Source: Flagellimonas okinawensis
GTDB taxonomy: Bacteria > Bacteroidota > Bacteroidia > Flavobacteriales > Flavobacteriaceae
Direction: 5' to 3'
Length of the DNA stretch: 64,000 bases
Assembly: GCF_029194005.1 (NCBI RefSeq)
Contig: NZ_JARFVA010000001.1
Coordinates: 124,001-188,000, forward strand
Part shown: in pieces, positions 16,658 to 25,339 of the stretch
How the letters are laid out: each line of letters begins with the position of its first letter
Position numbering within the stretch: position 1 is the first letter of the stretch
The notes under the pieces: generated by a model
The model's input: the letters and a program-made list of their open reading frames with translations, nothing else
Databases searched by the model: none
Told to the model about the DNA's origin: nothing
Made by a program: the position numbers and the translations under genes

Positions 16658-17605
16658 TTAATTTTTCAAAGGAGTTACTTCAAAACTTTTATATTCAATT
16701 GGGCCGTGGTCACCTTGAATCATAAATGGACCCGGTTCTCCTTCTTTACTGTCCAACGCTCCTCCTGTAATTCCAGGAATAGTGGCATCAGAAATAACGG
16801 TTTTACCATTTAGGGTAACCGTCACCCTTCTTCCGATCAAAGTGATATCGTAAGTCTGCCATTCACCTGCGGGTTTGGATGCATTTTCATTAGGCTCCAA
16901 AAAACCATAAACACCACCTAAATAAATATCAGAAGGTTCATAACCTTCACTATCCACGATTTGAACTTCGTAACGTCCGCGTAGGTAGATACCGCTATTA
17001 CTTCCTGATGGATAACGGAATTCAACATGTAATTTAAAATCTTGGAATTTCTCATCGGTAATAAGGTTGGAACCAGATTCTGGACTGGTCAAGATTCCAT
17101 CTTTTACCACCCACTGGTTTTTGTCACCATCAACATGCCAACCGGTAAGGTCTTTACCGTTGAAAACATCGATAGTTTTTCCCCATTTTGGATTTTCTGT
17201 GTAAGCCAGTTCAGGTGCTTTGGTTCCTGTCCAATTAATAATGGAACCATCGGTATAGATAATTGTCCCCTTTAATTCCTCTCCTTTTAATTCCCCGTGG
17301 AAAATCATATCACTTCCCTTAGGCTCCCATTGATTGGGTATGCTAAATGTAAATTTGTTCTCTCCGAAAGTTTCTACCTCGGCAATGGGTCTGGCACTAC
17401 CGAATGCGAAAACAAAACGTCCAAGCAGCGTTGCTGTTCCCGAATGTCTTATTTCCAACCAAGAAGGGGAGGTCCTCCCCATAAAATCCATTTCCAAATC
17501 CCATCTTCCTTCCAAAGGACTGATTTTTTGGGCATAGAGATTACTGGTTAACCCCAATAATAAGGCGCAAATTAAAGTGTAAATCGTTTTTCTTTGGGTA
17601 ATCAT
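16658..17605 (-). CDS. DUF1080 protein with N-terminal beta-barrel-like domain
   Basis: A 315-residue exported protein (signal ending NLYAQ). The first 130 or so residues form a separate beta-rich domain (EGRWDLEMDF, LGRFVFAFGSARP). The C-terminal 185 residues are a DUF1080 domain with VFNGKDLTGW, FKLHVEFRYPSGSNSGIYLRG and YEVQIVDSEGYEP. This two-domain form is seen in glycan-degrading Bacteroidota. It is convergent with the smaller DUF1080 gene but only distantly similar to it. A glycoside-related periplasmic role is likely. Confidence 0.85.
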   Translation of the reverse strand: MITQRKTIYTLICALLLGLTSNLYAQKISPLEGRWDLEMDFMGRTSPSWLEIRHSGTATLLGRFVFAFGSARPIAEVETFGENKFTFSIPNQWEPKGSDMIFHGELKGEELKGTIIYTDGSIINWTGTKAPELAYTENPKWGKTIDVFNGKDLTGWHVDGDKNQWVVKDGILTSPESGSNLITDEKFQDFKLHVEFRYPSGSNSGIYLRGRYEVQIVDSEGYEPSDIYLGGVYGFLEPNENASKPAGEWQTYDITLIGRRVTVTLNGKTVISDATIPGITGGALDSKEGEPGPFMIQGDHGPIEYKSFEVTPLKN

Positions 17606-17678
17606 ACGTATGTTTAGTTTTATTCCTGAACAAGATACGTATAATCCAAAAATTAACTAATTAAGATGTGGCCGATGC

Positions 17679-18767
17679 TTACTCGCAACCTCCCGTAAAT
17701 CCGTTGGCGCTGAACTTTGTCTGTACAGCTCCCTCCAAACCATTGTGGGTCAATTGGATTACTAAGTTGCTTTCACCGCTACCATCCCGTTTAGGAGTAC
17801 AATATTCAAACAAATAGTAACTGCCAGCCTGTTCCTCCACACGTTGAGAAATATCGTTAAACGTGTTTTCCAGTTCTTCTGAATTGCTGGCAAAGACACT
17901 CGCGGTCTTTCCGATCTCAGTCAACACTTCTGTATCTATTTCAGCACCAAGTCCAATAGTAAAGAAGGAGATATTCCTATCGGCTTCTTCAACGGCACGC
18001 AGTGCATCCGATTCCCTGTAGCGGGATGCTTGGTCGGTACCATCTGTAAATAAAACTACGGATGCTGCGTTAATCACCTCGGCATTCTCAGCAAGTAAAT
18101 CTTCCGCAATATTGGTTGATTTTATCACTGCACCGTACAAATCTGTTGATGGGTCGTTGCTAATATCCGTAGTGATGCCATCTACTGAGGAAGTTAACTC
18201 GGTAGCCGAAGAGGTCAATGGATTCAAAAGATGTAATTCGTCCTCACCATCGAACCAATAAATCGCCATTTTAAATGATTCCGAGCTTGGAGAAGGCATA
18301 ACATTGTTGATAAAACTGATTGTAGCAGCTTTCAGTTGGTCCAAACTGCCTTGTAATACACTATTGCTCAAATCCAAGACTAAGAGCGTATTGTTATTGA
18401 ACACCTGAGAATTTGGTGAGATTCTAGCGAAGGATTCCGATGAGGATATGGAATTAAAACAGTCATCGTTCCTGCCTTGCTCATAAATGGAAAATTGATT
18501 GGCGGATAATCCTGAAATTGGGTTGCCCAATAAATCGGATACCCTAAAAAGAACGGATACCTTCCCTGGCAAGGTTGTAAACTCATCTTGAATGGATAAG
18601 TGCAATTCGTTCTCGCCAAATCCCAAACAATCATCTGGTTCTTCGCCCAGTCCAAGTTCTCTGTCGTTTATGTCGAAACTTACATCGTCTTCTGCGTTGC
18701 CACAGGAAAATATAAGAAAGCTCAATGATATTAGGAATGCAAATTGAAGTATGTTTTTCATTTTCAT
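17679..18767 (-). CDS. VWA-domain lipoprotein
   Basis: A 362-residue lipoprotein (Cys22 in FSCGN). An N-terminal Ig-like section (about 55-110) precedes a von Willebrand A domain whose metal-ion adhesion site is readable: DLSNS (132-136), the Thr in STDLYG, and FTDGTD. These domains mediate metal-dependent protein binding, usually at the outer surface or in the periplasm. The C-terminal 50 residues, with several Cys, follow the VWA fold. The ligand is unknown. It is a single-gene unit between the DUF1080 gene and the divergent moaD-like gene. Confidence 0.85.
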   Translation of the reverse strand: MKMKNILQFAFLISLSFLIFSCGNAEDDVSFDINDRELGLGEEPDDCLGFGENELHLSIQDEFTTLPGKVSVLFRVSDLLGNPISGLSANQFSIYEQGRNDDCFNSISSSESFARISPNSQVFNNNTLLVLDLSNSVLQGSLDQLKAATISFINNVMPSPSSESFKMAIYWFDGEDELHLLNPLTSSATELTSSVDGITTDISNDPSTDLYGAVIKSTNIAEDLLAENAEVINAASVVLFTDGTDQASRYRESDALRAVEEADRNISFFTIGLGAEIDTEVLTEIGKTASVFASNSEELENTFNDISQRVEEQAGSYYLFEYCTPKRDGSGESNLVIQLTHNGLEGAVQTKFSANGFTGGCE

Positions 18768-18975
18768 ATAAAGTTAAGGTCCTGCAAGCACAACGTATAA
18801 ATTCACTTAAAAGTATGCCCATTGTACAGAAATGAATTAAAGAAAAGTTAAAAGAAATTTGTACTTGTTAAAATGGTTTGGTTCCAATCAATTTTTAATA
18901 TTTTCACCCTGTACAAAACCTACCAACCTATCTAACCAAAACCATAATAAACAATAACACTAATAGGTTGATACT

Positions 18976-19227
18976 ATGACTATACTTTTGTTCGGAGCTA
19001 CCAAGGATATTATAGGCACCCCGACTTTATCCGTTCCCACAGCGAGCTTAAGCGGCAAAAAAATCCCAAATACCGTTGGGGAACTCAAGAGGTTTCTTGA
19101 AAACACTTACCCAGAACTCAAATCCATATCCAAAGTGACGGTTGCAGTAAACCAAAATTATGCTTCGGATAATGATAAAATCAATTCTTATGATGAAATT
19201 GCGCTGATTCCGCCACCCAACAGGTAA
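18976..19227 (+). CDS. MoaD/ThiS-like sulphur carrier lacking the C-terminal Gly-Gly
   Basis: An 83-residue beta-grasp protein: MTILLFGATKDIIG at the start, VGELKRFLENTYPEL in the helix, VAVNQNYA, and the end DEIALIPPPNR. MoaD, the small subunit of molybdopterin synthase, normally ends PPV-S-G-G, and the final glycine is adenylated and thiocarboxylated. Here the frame stops after PPPNR, and neither shifted frame restores Gly-Gly. It lies 15 bases before a mobA-like gene, so a molybdenum-cofactor context is supported, but as read it cannot act as a normal sulphur donor. A sequencing error, decay or a changed function are possible. Confidence 0.75.
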   Translation: MTILLFGATKDIIGTPTLSVPTASLSGKKIPNTVGELKRFLENTYPELKSISKVTVAVNQNYASDNDKINSYDEIALIPPPNR

Positions 19228-19242
19228 TTTTAAGCTATTACA

Positions 19243-19872
19243 GTGAAGTCAACATGGAGCACATCAGCGAATAACAACCCCAAACTATATGGATTGGTAT
19301 TGTCCGGTGGTGCAAGCTCTCGAATGGGAAAGGACAAAGGCTTAGTGGAGTATCATGGTATTCCACAACGCGAATATGTATATGCCCTTTTGAACCAATT
19401 GTGCGACGAGGTTTTTCTAAGTGTTCGGGAACAACAGCTACATGGGGTGCCCAATGACTTCAATACCATTGTTGACCAGGATAAACACTCAGGTCCATTC
19501 AATGGTATCTTAAGTGCGTTTAGTGCGCACAGGAATGTGGGTTGGTTGGTTTTAGCCTGTGACCTTCCTTTAATGGATAGGGAGACCTTACTACAATTGA
19601 TACATGCAAGAGATTCCGGTAAATCGGCAACTGCCTTTAAAAATCTTGAAACCGGTGAGCCTGAACCATTGGCTTGCATTTGGGAAAAGAAAGGTCTGGA
19701 AAAAGCTTTGGTGTTTTTACAACAATCCGATTACGCCAGTCCAAAAAAGTTTTTAATGCAAACCGACATCAAACTTGTGCATGCGAATAGAACGGATGCA
19801 TTGCTGAACGCCAATTCACCATCTGATTATGCGTATGTAAAAAAGAAGTTGCTGGAGCAGGAGGGAGGCTAG
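19243..19872 (+). CDS. mobA: MobA-like molybdenum cofactor nucleotidyltransferase
   Basis: A 209-residue NTP-transferase. The nucleotide-binding motif LSGGASSRMGKDKG (20-33) is that of MobA, which attaches GMP to Mo-molybdopterin; ACDLP carries the metal-binding Asp, and the segment DKHSGPFNGILSA is typical. I use a GTG start, since the nearest ATG (19254) is out of frame and the nucleotide motif lies at residue 20. It follows the MoaD-like gene. The related MocA (CTP) enzyme is the main alternative. The rest of the moa/moe pathway is not in the window. Confidence 0.85.
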   Translation: MKSTWSTSANNNPKLYGLVLSGGASSRMGKDKGLVEYHGIPQREYVYALLNQLCDEVFLSVREQQLHGVPNDFNTIVDQDKHSGPFNGILSAFSAHRNVGWLVLACDLPLMDRETLLQLIHARDSGKSATAFKNLETGEPEPLACIWEKKGLEKALVFLQQSDYASPKKFLMQTDIKLVHANRTDALLNANSPSDYAYVKKKLLEQEGG

Positions 19873-20015
19873 CTCCTCGGGGCGGTTCTTTTATGACCGT
19901 CCAAATCCAAAGTTTCCAAATCTTGAAAAGTTCCACAAGAAATCTGTCTTTTTACAAGTGATTTGGATTTCTTTCTTTTGGTGCGCGATTCTATTTCTTT
20001 GTTCAGGTAATTCAT
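19869..20015 (-). CDS. Small basic protein of 48 residues
   Basis: An ATG-to-TAG frame of 48 codons, rich in Lys/Arg in its first half (RTKRKKSKSLVKRQ), with an acidic patch later. It overlaps the last bases of mobA on the opposite strand. Upstream on its own strand, TTG, 17 bases and TACTTTCG resemble a Bacteroidota promoter. I do not recognise a family; the clean codon use and promoter-like sequence are the reasons to list it. Confidence 0.4.
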   Translation of the reverse strand: MNYLNKEIESRTKRKKSKSLVKRQISCGTFQDLETLDLDGHKRTAPRS

Positions 20016-20072
20016 TGTGAACTATTTTTCCTAAAACGAAAGTAGCACTATTTTATTTTGACAATCAGAAGA

Positions 20073-20711
20073 TTAACCTTTTTTAACGCTGATCTGCGAT
20101 TCGATATGTTCCAATATGGACATCCAATGCATACGAAGAATCAAAGCTGCTGTGGGCACATTATCCTCTTTGATCGCCTCAACAACAGAACGGGTCTGCA
20201 CGCTCAGTTTTTTAAAAAAACCAAAGTCACGGATAAGATCATACTCGTAAAAATGAAGCCGTAATTTCAAATCCTTTAAGATTTGCAACAATACTTTATT
20301 GGTACAATGCTGCACCAACTCATTATGAAAATTAAATCGGGCCCTGAGTCCTTCAGTAATGGTTGTAGTAGCCTCCATTTCCGAATGTAATTTGCCCAAC
20401 CCTTCCATTTCTTCCAGGTTGAATTCCGATTGCTCCAAAGCCATCACCTCCAATTGCGCCACAATTTCTATAAGATTTTTGACTTCTGTTTTGGATAGCT
20501 TTGCTACCATAAAACCACGGTTGGGAATTGCTTGTAATACTTGTGCATGCTCCAGCTGGCTCAAGGCTTCACGGATGGGAGTTACACTTATACCGGTAGC
20601 TCTGGATAAAGCGGCTAAATTAATGGTCTTTCCCACTTGTAGTTCTCCATTCTGGATTTGGAACAACAAATGTTCCTTGATCTTATCCCTAAGTACCAAT
20701 GTCTTTCCCAT
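20073..20711 (-). CDS. GntR-family (FadR/FCD subfamily) transcriptional regulator
   Basis: A 212-residue repressor or activator. Residues 1-70 are the winged helix (LAALSRATGISVTPIREALSQLE is the recognition region, then RGFMVAKL for the wing). The all-helical remainder is an FCD ligand-binding domain with candidate metal/acid-binding histidines (FNFHNELVQHC and LRMHWMSILEHIE). It is divergent from the trehalase gene, with a perfect 16-bp palindrome 13 bases before its start, so it probably controls itself and the trehalase. The ligand may be a sugar acid or organic acid and cannot be deduced. Confidence 0.9.
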   Translation of the reverse strand: MGKTLVLRDKIKEHLLFQIQNGELQVGKTINLAALSRATGISVTPIREALSQLEHAQVLQAIPNRGFMVAKLSKTEVKNLIEIVAQLEVMALEQSEFNLEEMEGLGKLHSEMEATTTITEGLRARFNFHNELVQHCTNKVLLQILKDLKLRLHFYEYDLIRDFGFFKKLSVQTRSVVEAIKEDNVPTAALILRMHWMSILEHIESQISVKKG

Positions 20712-20724
20712 AGTTCAAAAATAA

Positions 20725-20740
20725 AAATCGTATACGATTT
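20725..20740. promoter_or_regulatory. Palindromic operator between gntR-type gene and trehalase
   Basis: AAATCGTATACGATTT is a perfect 16-bp palindrome. Its core GTATAC matches the kind of site bound by FCD-type GntR proteins. It lies 13 bases upstream of the regulator and 57 bases before the trehalase start, so one dimer could govern both directions. Confidence 0.75.
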
Positions 20741-20797
20741 AACGGAATTCTATTACGCTTATTATTATATATTTAGGCTTTCAAAAATTAAGATATC

Positions 20798-22384
20798 ATG
20801 AAAAACCTATGGTTGGTGCTATTCGTTTCTTTGTTTGTTATTGGCTGTAAGCAGTCCGAAAAAACCCCTGCGGAACCTATTAGTCTTTATGAAACAGAAT
20901 TATTTAAAGATGTTCAAATGTCCGGTGTTTTTGAGGACTCCAAAACATTTGTAGACCTAGTGCCGACAAAAGATATAGCAATACTTGAAAAAGAATATCT
21001 TAACACTAAAGATAATCAAGGTTTTAGACTGGATAGTTTTGTGCTTAAAAACTTCAAAAACAGGTCTTTGGAAGGGCTTCAATTTAAATTGGACACCACC
21101 AGAAACATGTATGAGCATATTTCCAATATGTGGAACATTTTAAAACGCAGCCCCGATAGTGTAATCGCAAATTCTTCGAGGATTGCACTTCCCTACAAAT
21201 ATGTTGTGCCCGGCGGAAGGTTTCAGGAAATCTATTATTGGGACAGTTATTTTACGCTTGAGGGTCTTTTGGTCGATAACGAGGAGGAAGTTGCTCAGGG
21301 TATGGTGCAAAATTTTGCTTTTTTAATTGATTCACTTGGGTTTATACCAAATGGTACCAGGGACTACTATAAAACACGCTCCCAACCGCCTTATTTCGCT
21401 TTAATGGTAGATGCCATTGCCAGAGATAACAACGATTTATTGGTGGAATATCTCCCGCAGATGACTAAGGAGTACAATTATTGGATGGAAGGAGCTCTCC
21501 CTGGAGATAGTCTGAATCCCGTAAAACGAGTGGTAAACCTAAAAAGCGGTGAAACATTGAATAGGTATTGGGATTCAGGTCAAACTCCTCGCCCGGAATC
21601 GTACAGGGAAGATTTTTTGCTAGCCGAAGGTCTAGAATCCGATTCCTTGAAACAACGACTTTATAAAAATTTACGTTCCGCTGCAGCATCAGGCTGGGAT
21701 TTTAGCAGTAGATGGTTTGGGGAAGAAGGTGGGCTGGCTTCTACGGAAACCATTTCCATATTGCCCGTGGACCTAAATTGCCTATTGTATTTTATGGAAA
21801 AATCCATCGCACGGGCGTCCGCAATAAAAGGGGATACTACTTCCCAAGAACACTATCTGGATTTGGCTGAAAAGCGAAAATCGATGATTCAAGCGTATTT
21901 CTGGAACGAAACCGAAGGATATTATTTTGATTATAACATCGAGGATGAAACCTTCACTCCAAAACTAACATTGGCAGGGGTAACACCTTTGTTTTTTGAA
22001 ATAGCCACACCGGACCAAGCGGAACAAGTAAAAAATGTGATCATGAACGCTTTTTTAAAAGAAGGGGGATTGGTAACCACCTTGGAACACAGCGGGCAAC
22101 AATGGGACGCACCAAACGGATGGGCGCCTTTGCAATGGTTGGCCGTGAACGGCTTATTAAACTACGGCTATGTTGACGAGGCTAAGGAAATTATGAATCG
22201 TTGGTTGACACTTAACGAAAAAGTCTATCAGAACACAGGTAAAATGATGGAGAAATACAATGTGGAAGACCTTTCCCTGCTATCGGGAGGGGGGGAGTAC
22301 CCTACACAGGATGGTTTTGGTTGGACCAATGGCGTTGCTCTGGGGTTCAAACAAATCCTAGAAGATTTAGAGAAGCCCAATTAG
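20798..22384 (+). CDS. Alpha,alpha-trehalase lipoprotein (GH37)
   Basis: A 528-residue lipoprotein (Cys17 in VIGCK) that hydrolyses trehalose to two glucoses in the periplasm. GH37 signature 1, PGGRFQEIYYWDSY, is at 138-151, and signature 2, QWDAPNGWAP, is near 440. Other family segments are GTRDYYKTRSQPP (substrate pocket) and YWDSGQTPRPESYRED with the catalytic Asp region. Length is normal. It is divergent from the GntR gene and likely under its control. A weak TATATTTA box is at 20768-20775. No trehalose transporter is adjacent. Confidence 0.93.
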   Translation: MKNLWLVLFVSLFVIGCKQSEKTPAEPISLYETELFKDVQMSGVFEDSKTFVDLVPTKDIAILEKEYLNTKDNQGFRLDSFVLKNFKNRSLEGLQFKLDTTRNMYEHISNMWNILKRSPDSVIANSSRIALPYKYVVPGGRFQEIYYWDSYFTLEGLLVDNEEEVAQGMVQNFAFLIDSLGFIPNGTRDYYKTRSQPPYFALMVDAIARDNNDLLVEYLPQMTKEYNYWMEGALPGDSLNPVKRVVNLKSGETLNRYWDSGQTPRPESYREDFLLAEGLESDSLKQRLYKNLRSAAASGWDFSSRWFGEEGGLASTETISILPVDLNCLLYFMEKSIARASAIKGDTTSQEHYLDLAEKRKSMIQAYFWNETEGYYFDYNIEDETFTPKLTLAGVTPLFFEIATPDQAEQVKNVIMNAFLKEGGLVTTLEHSGQQWDAPNGWAPLQWLAVNGLLNYGYVDEAKEIMNRWLTLNEKVYQNTGKMMEKYNVEDLSLLSGGGEYPTQDGFGWTNGVALGFKQILEDLEKPN

Positions 22385-22391
22385 CAGGATT

Positions 22392-22853
22392 TTATCTGCG
22401 CTCGTAAACAAAACTGGCCACTCCGGGCAATTCTTCCCCTTCATTTTTAACTACGGTGTTGTTTTTCAGCTCCAAGGTGCCAAGTAATGTACTTCCCTGA
22501 AAAACAACTTGTAGACCATCACTGGCCCAAGCTCCGGTAGCTTGCGACATGCCGGAACACTGCACCACATATTGGTTATTAGTTATTGTGGTGATATTAA
22601 AAACAGTCTGTTCAAACTGGTAAGTGGTATCGTCCCGTAAAACAATGGTTCCCGTGATACAATCTTCCTCATCCATAAGGTTGGTGGAAGTGGTGCCATC
22701 CCCATCCAAATCGACCGCAGTACTAACATTAACGGCAATCAAATCCCATGTTCCAACAAGTTCTGCACTGGAAAATCCATTACCGTTTTCCTCGTTGTCT
22801 TCACTACAGGAAATTATGGCAACCATTAAAAATAGATACTTAAAATTCTTCAT
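22392..22853 (-). CDS. Lipocalin-like lipoprotein
   Basis: A 153-residue lipoprotein (Cys16 in AIISCSE) with the pattern ELVGTWDLIAV... at the start of the mature part and alternating short strands after it, as in the lipocalin-like domain common in Bacteroidota. A negative stretch near 50-65 (DLDGDGTTS) may bind calcium. Function unknown. Convergent with the trehalase, 7 bases from its end. Confidence 0.65.
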   Translation of the reverse strand: MKNFKYLFLMVAIISCSEDNEENGNGFSSAELVGTWDLIAVNVSTAVDLDGDGTTSTNLMDEEDCITGTIVLRDDTTYQFEQTVFNITTITNNQYVVQCSGMSQATGAWASDGLQVVFQGSTLLGTLELKNNTVVKNEGEELPGVASFVYERR

Positions 22854-22998
22854 AGCATAATGTTAAGTGGTGATGAAAATACTACAATTTGTCTAAAGAC
22901 CGCTTCCAACACCCTTGCAGTTCATCGATTTGTATGATGGGATTACACTACAAGACCCTTAAAATCGTTAGTTCAACATCAATACATAACCAAATAAA

Positions 22999-23787
22999 AT
23001 GAAGAAACTTACGCTAAGAATCTTATCCATTGCCGTTTTGGCCATTGCTTTAATTGGATTTCAATCCTGTAGTGAAGATGCAATGCCAGGAGAGGGTGAA
23101 GCCCTTACATCGGCAGAACTTGAAACCATATTGTCAACAGACAATATTGCTGGAGCAGCCGATACTGCATTGGCAGAACTATTTGCCGGGAATTCAGCAA
23201 AATCCTATTCGGCCAGAGAAGGGGACTGTTATACCGCAGAATATACCGAAACCGGATTTGTGGCCACGTTTAATAACTGTGTCCTTAATGGAACGGATAA
23301 TGTAAATGGTACCGTAACGGTTACCTACACCACAGGGGAAGAGGCATCTTCTTTTACCGCCACCTATCAGGATTTTTATGTAGGCAGCATTAAACTAAAC
23401 GGTACAAGAAGTTTTGAAATTACCGCTAACAGTGAAGCAACTTCTATTTTGTTCTCCGTGATCAGTGATATGTCCGTAGAAATGGAAGATGGCGCCGTTA
23501 TCTCTGAAAACGGGACCAAAACTTTTGGAATCACCTTTGGTGATAGTTTGGAAACCACGGTGTTCAGCCTTGCTGGTAATTGGACGGTGGAGGCCAATGA
23601 AAACACCTATATCGTAGAAACATTGGAAGATTTACAAGGCAATGCCTCTTGTGAATATTTGACTTCCGGTGCAATGACAGTTTCCAAAAACGGACTTGCT
23701 GTAACGGTTGATTTTGGAAATGGTGAATGTGATGACATCGCCACTATAATTTATCCAAACGGGGCAACCGAAGAAATTACTTTGTAA
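22999..23787 (+). CDS. Hypothetical lipoprotein, beta-rich
   Basis: A 262-residue lipoprotein (Cys24 in FQSCSE). The mature protein is dominated by Thr/Ser/Asn-rich alternating strands with four or five Cys (GDCYTAEYTETG, FNNCVLNG, ASCEYLTSG, NGECDD), suggesting disulphide-linked beta structure on the cell surface or in the periplasm. I do not recognise a domain. It is a single unit with its own terminator. Confidence 0.7.
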   Translation: MKKLTLRILSIAVLAIALIGFQSCSEDAMPGEGEALTSAELETILSTDNIAGAADTALAELFAGNSAKSYSAREGDCYTAEYTETGFVATFNNCVLNGTDNVNGTVTVTYTTGEEASSFTATYQDFYVGSIKLNGTRSFEITANSEATSILFSVISDMSVEMEDGAVISENGTKTFGITFGDSLETTVFSLAGNWTVEANENTYIVETLEDLQGNASCEYLTSGAMTVSKNGLAVTVDFGNGECDDIATIIYPNGATEEITL

Positions 23788-23807
23788 TCCCCTTTGATCA
23801 TATAATG

Positions 23808-23838
23808 AAAAAGCACCGGTAATCCTGGTGCTTTTTTG
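23808..23838 (+). terminator. Rho-independent terminator
   Basis: AAAAGCACC and GGTGCTTTT form a stem with a nine-base loop followed by a T run, 20 bases after the stop of the beta-rich lipoprotein gene. Confidence 0.85.
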
Positions 23839-23839
23839 T

Positions 23840-23873
23840 TTTGATCGTATTCGGGCTTAGATTATTATATTTA
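23840..23873 (+). promoter_or_regulatory. Putative promoter of the aldehyde dehydrogenase gene
   Basis: TTTG at 23840-23843, a 22-base spacer and TATATTTA at 23866-23873 resemble the Bacteroidota -33/-7 pattern (TTTG, TAnnTTTG, with one mismatch). The -7 box ends 16 bases before the start codon. Confidence 0.4.
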
Positions 23874-23889
23874 GAGAAATAATCGGATT

Positions 23890-25260
23890 ATGGTGAAGCA
23901 ATTGGTAGCAGCCCAAAATGAGTTTTTTGATACGCAAAAAACTAAGGATGTTGCATTTAGAAAACAGTATCTCAAAAAATTGCAACAAGAGATCCTTGAT
24001 CAGGAAGACGCTATTTGTGATGCGCTATACGCCGATTTTAAAAAGCCAACTTTCGAAAGTTTGGCCACTGAGACCCAGTTGGTGTTGGCCGAGCTAAAAC
24101 TTGCAATTAAAAATGTAGGGGAGTGGAGTACCCCAAAAAGAGTAGGGGCCTCGTTGTCCAATTTTCCTTCCAAGGATTGGATTCAACCTGAGCCCTACGG
24201 CAAAGTTTTGATTATTTCCCCTTGGAATTACCCATTTATGCTGGCCATTGCACCCTTGATCGGCGCTATAGCAGCTGGCAATACAGCTATTGTAAAGCCA
24301 TCCGAGTTTAGTGAGCATACCTCCAAGATAATTTCCCGAATCATCCGCAAGGTGTTTCCTCCAGAATATGTAACCGTAGTGGAAGGTGGAGTAGAGGTTT
24401 CCAGCGAATTACTGGCAGAAAAATGGGAATATATCTTTTTTACCGGCAGTACACGGGTAGGCAAGATTGTTTATAAAAGTGCTGCAGAACATCTGACCCC
24501 GGTCACCTTGGAACTAAGTGGAAAAAATCCATGTATTGTGGACAGTACGGCAGCCATAAAATTGGCGGCCAAACGAATAGCGTGGGGGAAATTTATAAAT
24601 GCCGGACAGACCTGTATTGCTCCAGATTATATTTTGGTGCATGAAAGTGTAAAAAAAGCACTGGCAGACCATATAAAAGACCAAATAACTCAATTTTACG
24701 GGCAACAACCGGAAAGTTCTCAGGATTTCGCCAGAATTGCAACGAGCAAACATTATGAAGAACTTAAAGTTATGCTTAAAGACCAAAATTTGCTTTTGGG
24801 AGGTGATTGTAACGATGAAAATCAATTTATTGCTCCAACCTTAGTGGATGAGCCTAAAATGGACAGTTCTCTTATGGAAGGGGAAATTTTCGGTCCCATA
24901 TTACCGATAATCTCGTTTACCAAGGAAAGTGAATTACATGGCTACATTTCCAAATATCCCAATCCATTGGCGTTTTATGTGTTTTCCAGTGATAAAAAAT
25001 TTCAAAAACGATTGATGGACCGATATTCTTTTGGTGGCGGAACAATAAACGATACGGTGGTCCACATTAGCAACAAGAATTTACCGTTTGGTGGTGTGGG
25101 ACAATCTGGTATTGGCGGATATCACGGTAAATATACATTTGATTTGTTTTCGCATCATAAATCCATTTCTAAAAGAGGCACCTGGTTAGATGTACCATTG
25201 CGTTATGCACCGTATAAATTACCGATAGATTGGATAAAGCGTATAAAACATTTATTCTAG
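23890..25260 (+). CDS. Aldehyde dehydrogenase (class 3-like)
   Basis: A 456-residue NAD(P)-dependent enzyme oxidising aldehydes to acids. The catalytic Cys242 is in GQTCIAPDY, general base Glu208 in LELSGKNP, the oxyanion Asn113 in PWNYPF, and Lys136 in VKPSE binds the cofactor. GQTCIAPDY and the short N-terminus point to the ALDH3/fatty-aldehyde group. The last 20 residues are basic and hydrophobic, which could attach it to the membrane as in ALDH3. It is a single-gene unit. Substrate probably medium- or long-chain aldehydes; unproven. Confidence 0.92.
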   Translation: MVKQLVAAQNEFFDTQKTKDVAFRKQYLKKLQQEILDQEDAICDALYADFKKPTFESLATETQLVLAELKLAIKNVGEWSTPKRVGASLSNFPSKDWIQPEPYGKVLIISPWNYPFMLAIAPLIGAIAAGNTAIVKPSEFSEHTSKIISRIIRKVFPPEYVTVVEGGVEVSSELLAEKWEYIFFTGSTRVGKIVYKSAAEHLTPVTLELSGKNPCIVDSTAAIKLAAKRIAWGKFINAGQTCIAPDYILVHESVKKALADHIKDQITQFYGQQPESSQDFARIATSKHYEELKVMLKDQNLLLGGDCNDENQFIAPTLVDEPKMDSSLMEGEIFGPILPIISFTKESELHGYISKYPNPLAFYVFSSDKKFQKRLMDRYSFGGGTINDTVVHISNKNLPFGGVGQSGIGGYHGKYTFDLFSHHKSISKRGTWLDVPLRYAPYKLPIDWIKRIKHLF

Positions 25261-25339
25261 TCAGAATTCACTATAGAGAGGGGTTCTGAAAAATCCTATT
25301 TTACATAACATAAATTATAGTACAAATGTACTTTTCAAT

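Noticed and set aside
16003..17605. Two adjacent DUF1080 genes as a recent tandem duplication
   Set aside because: They are convergent, differ in length and domain content, and share only family-level motifs.
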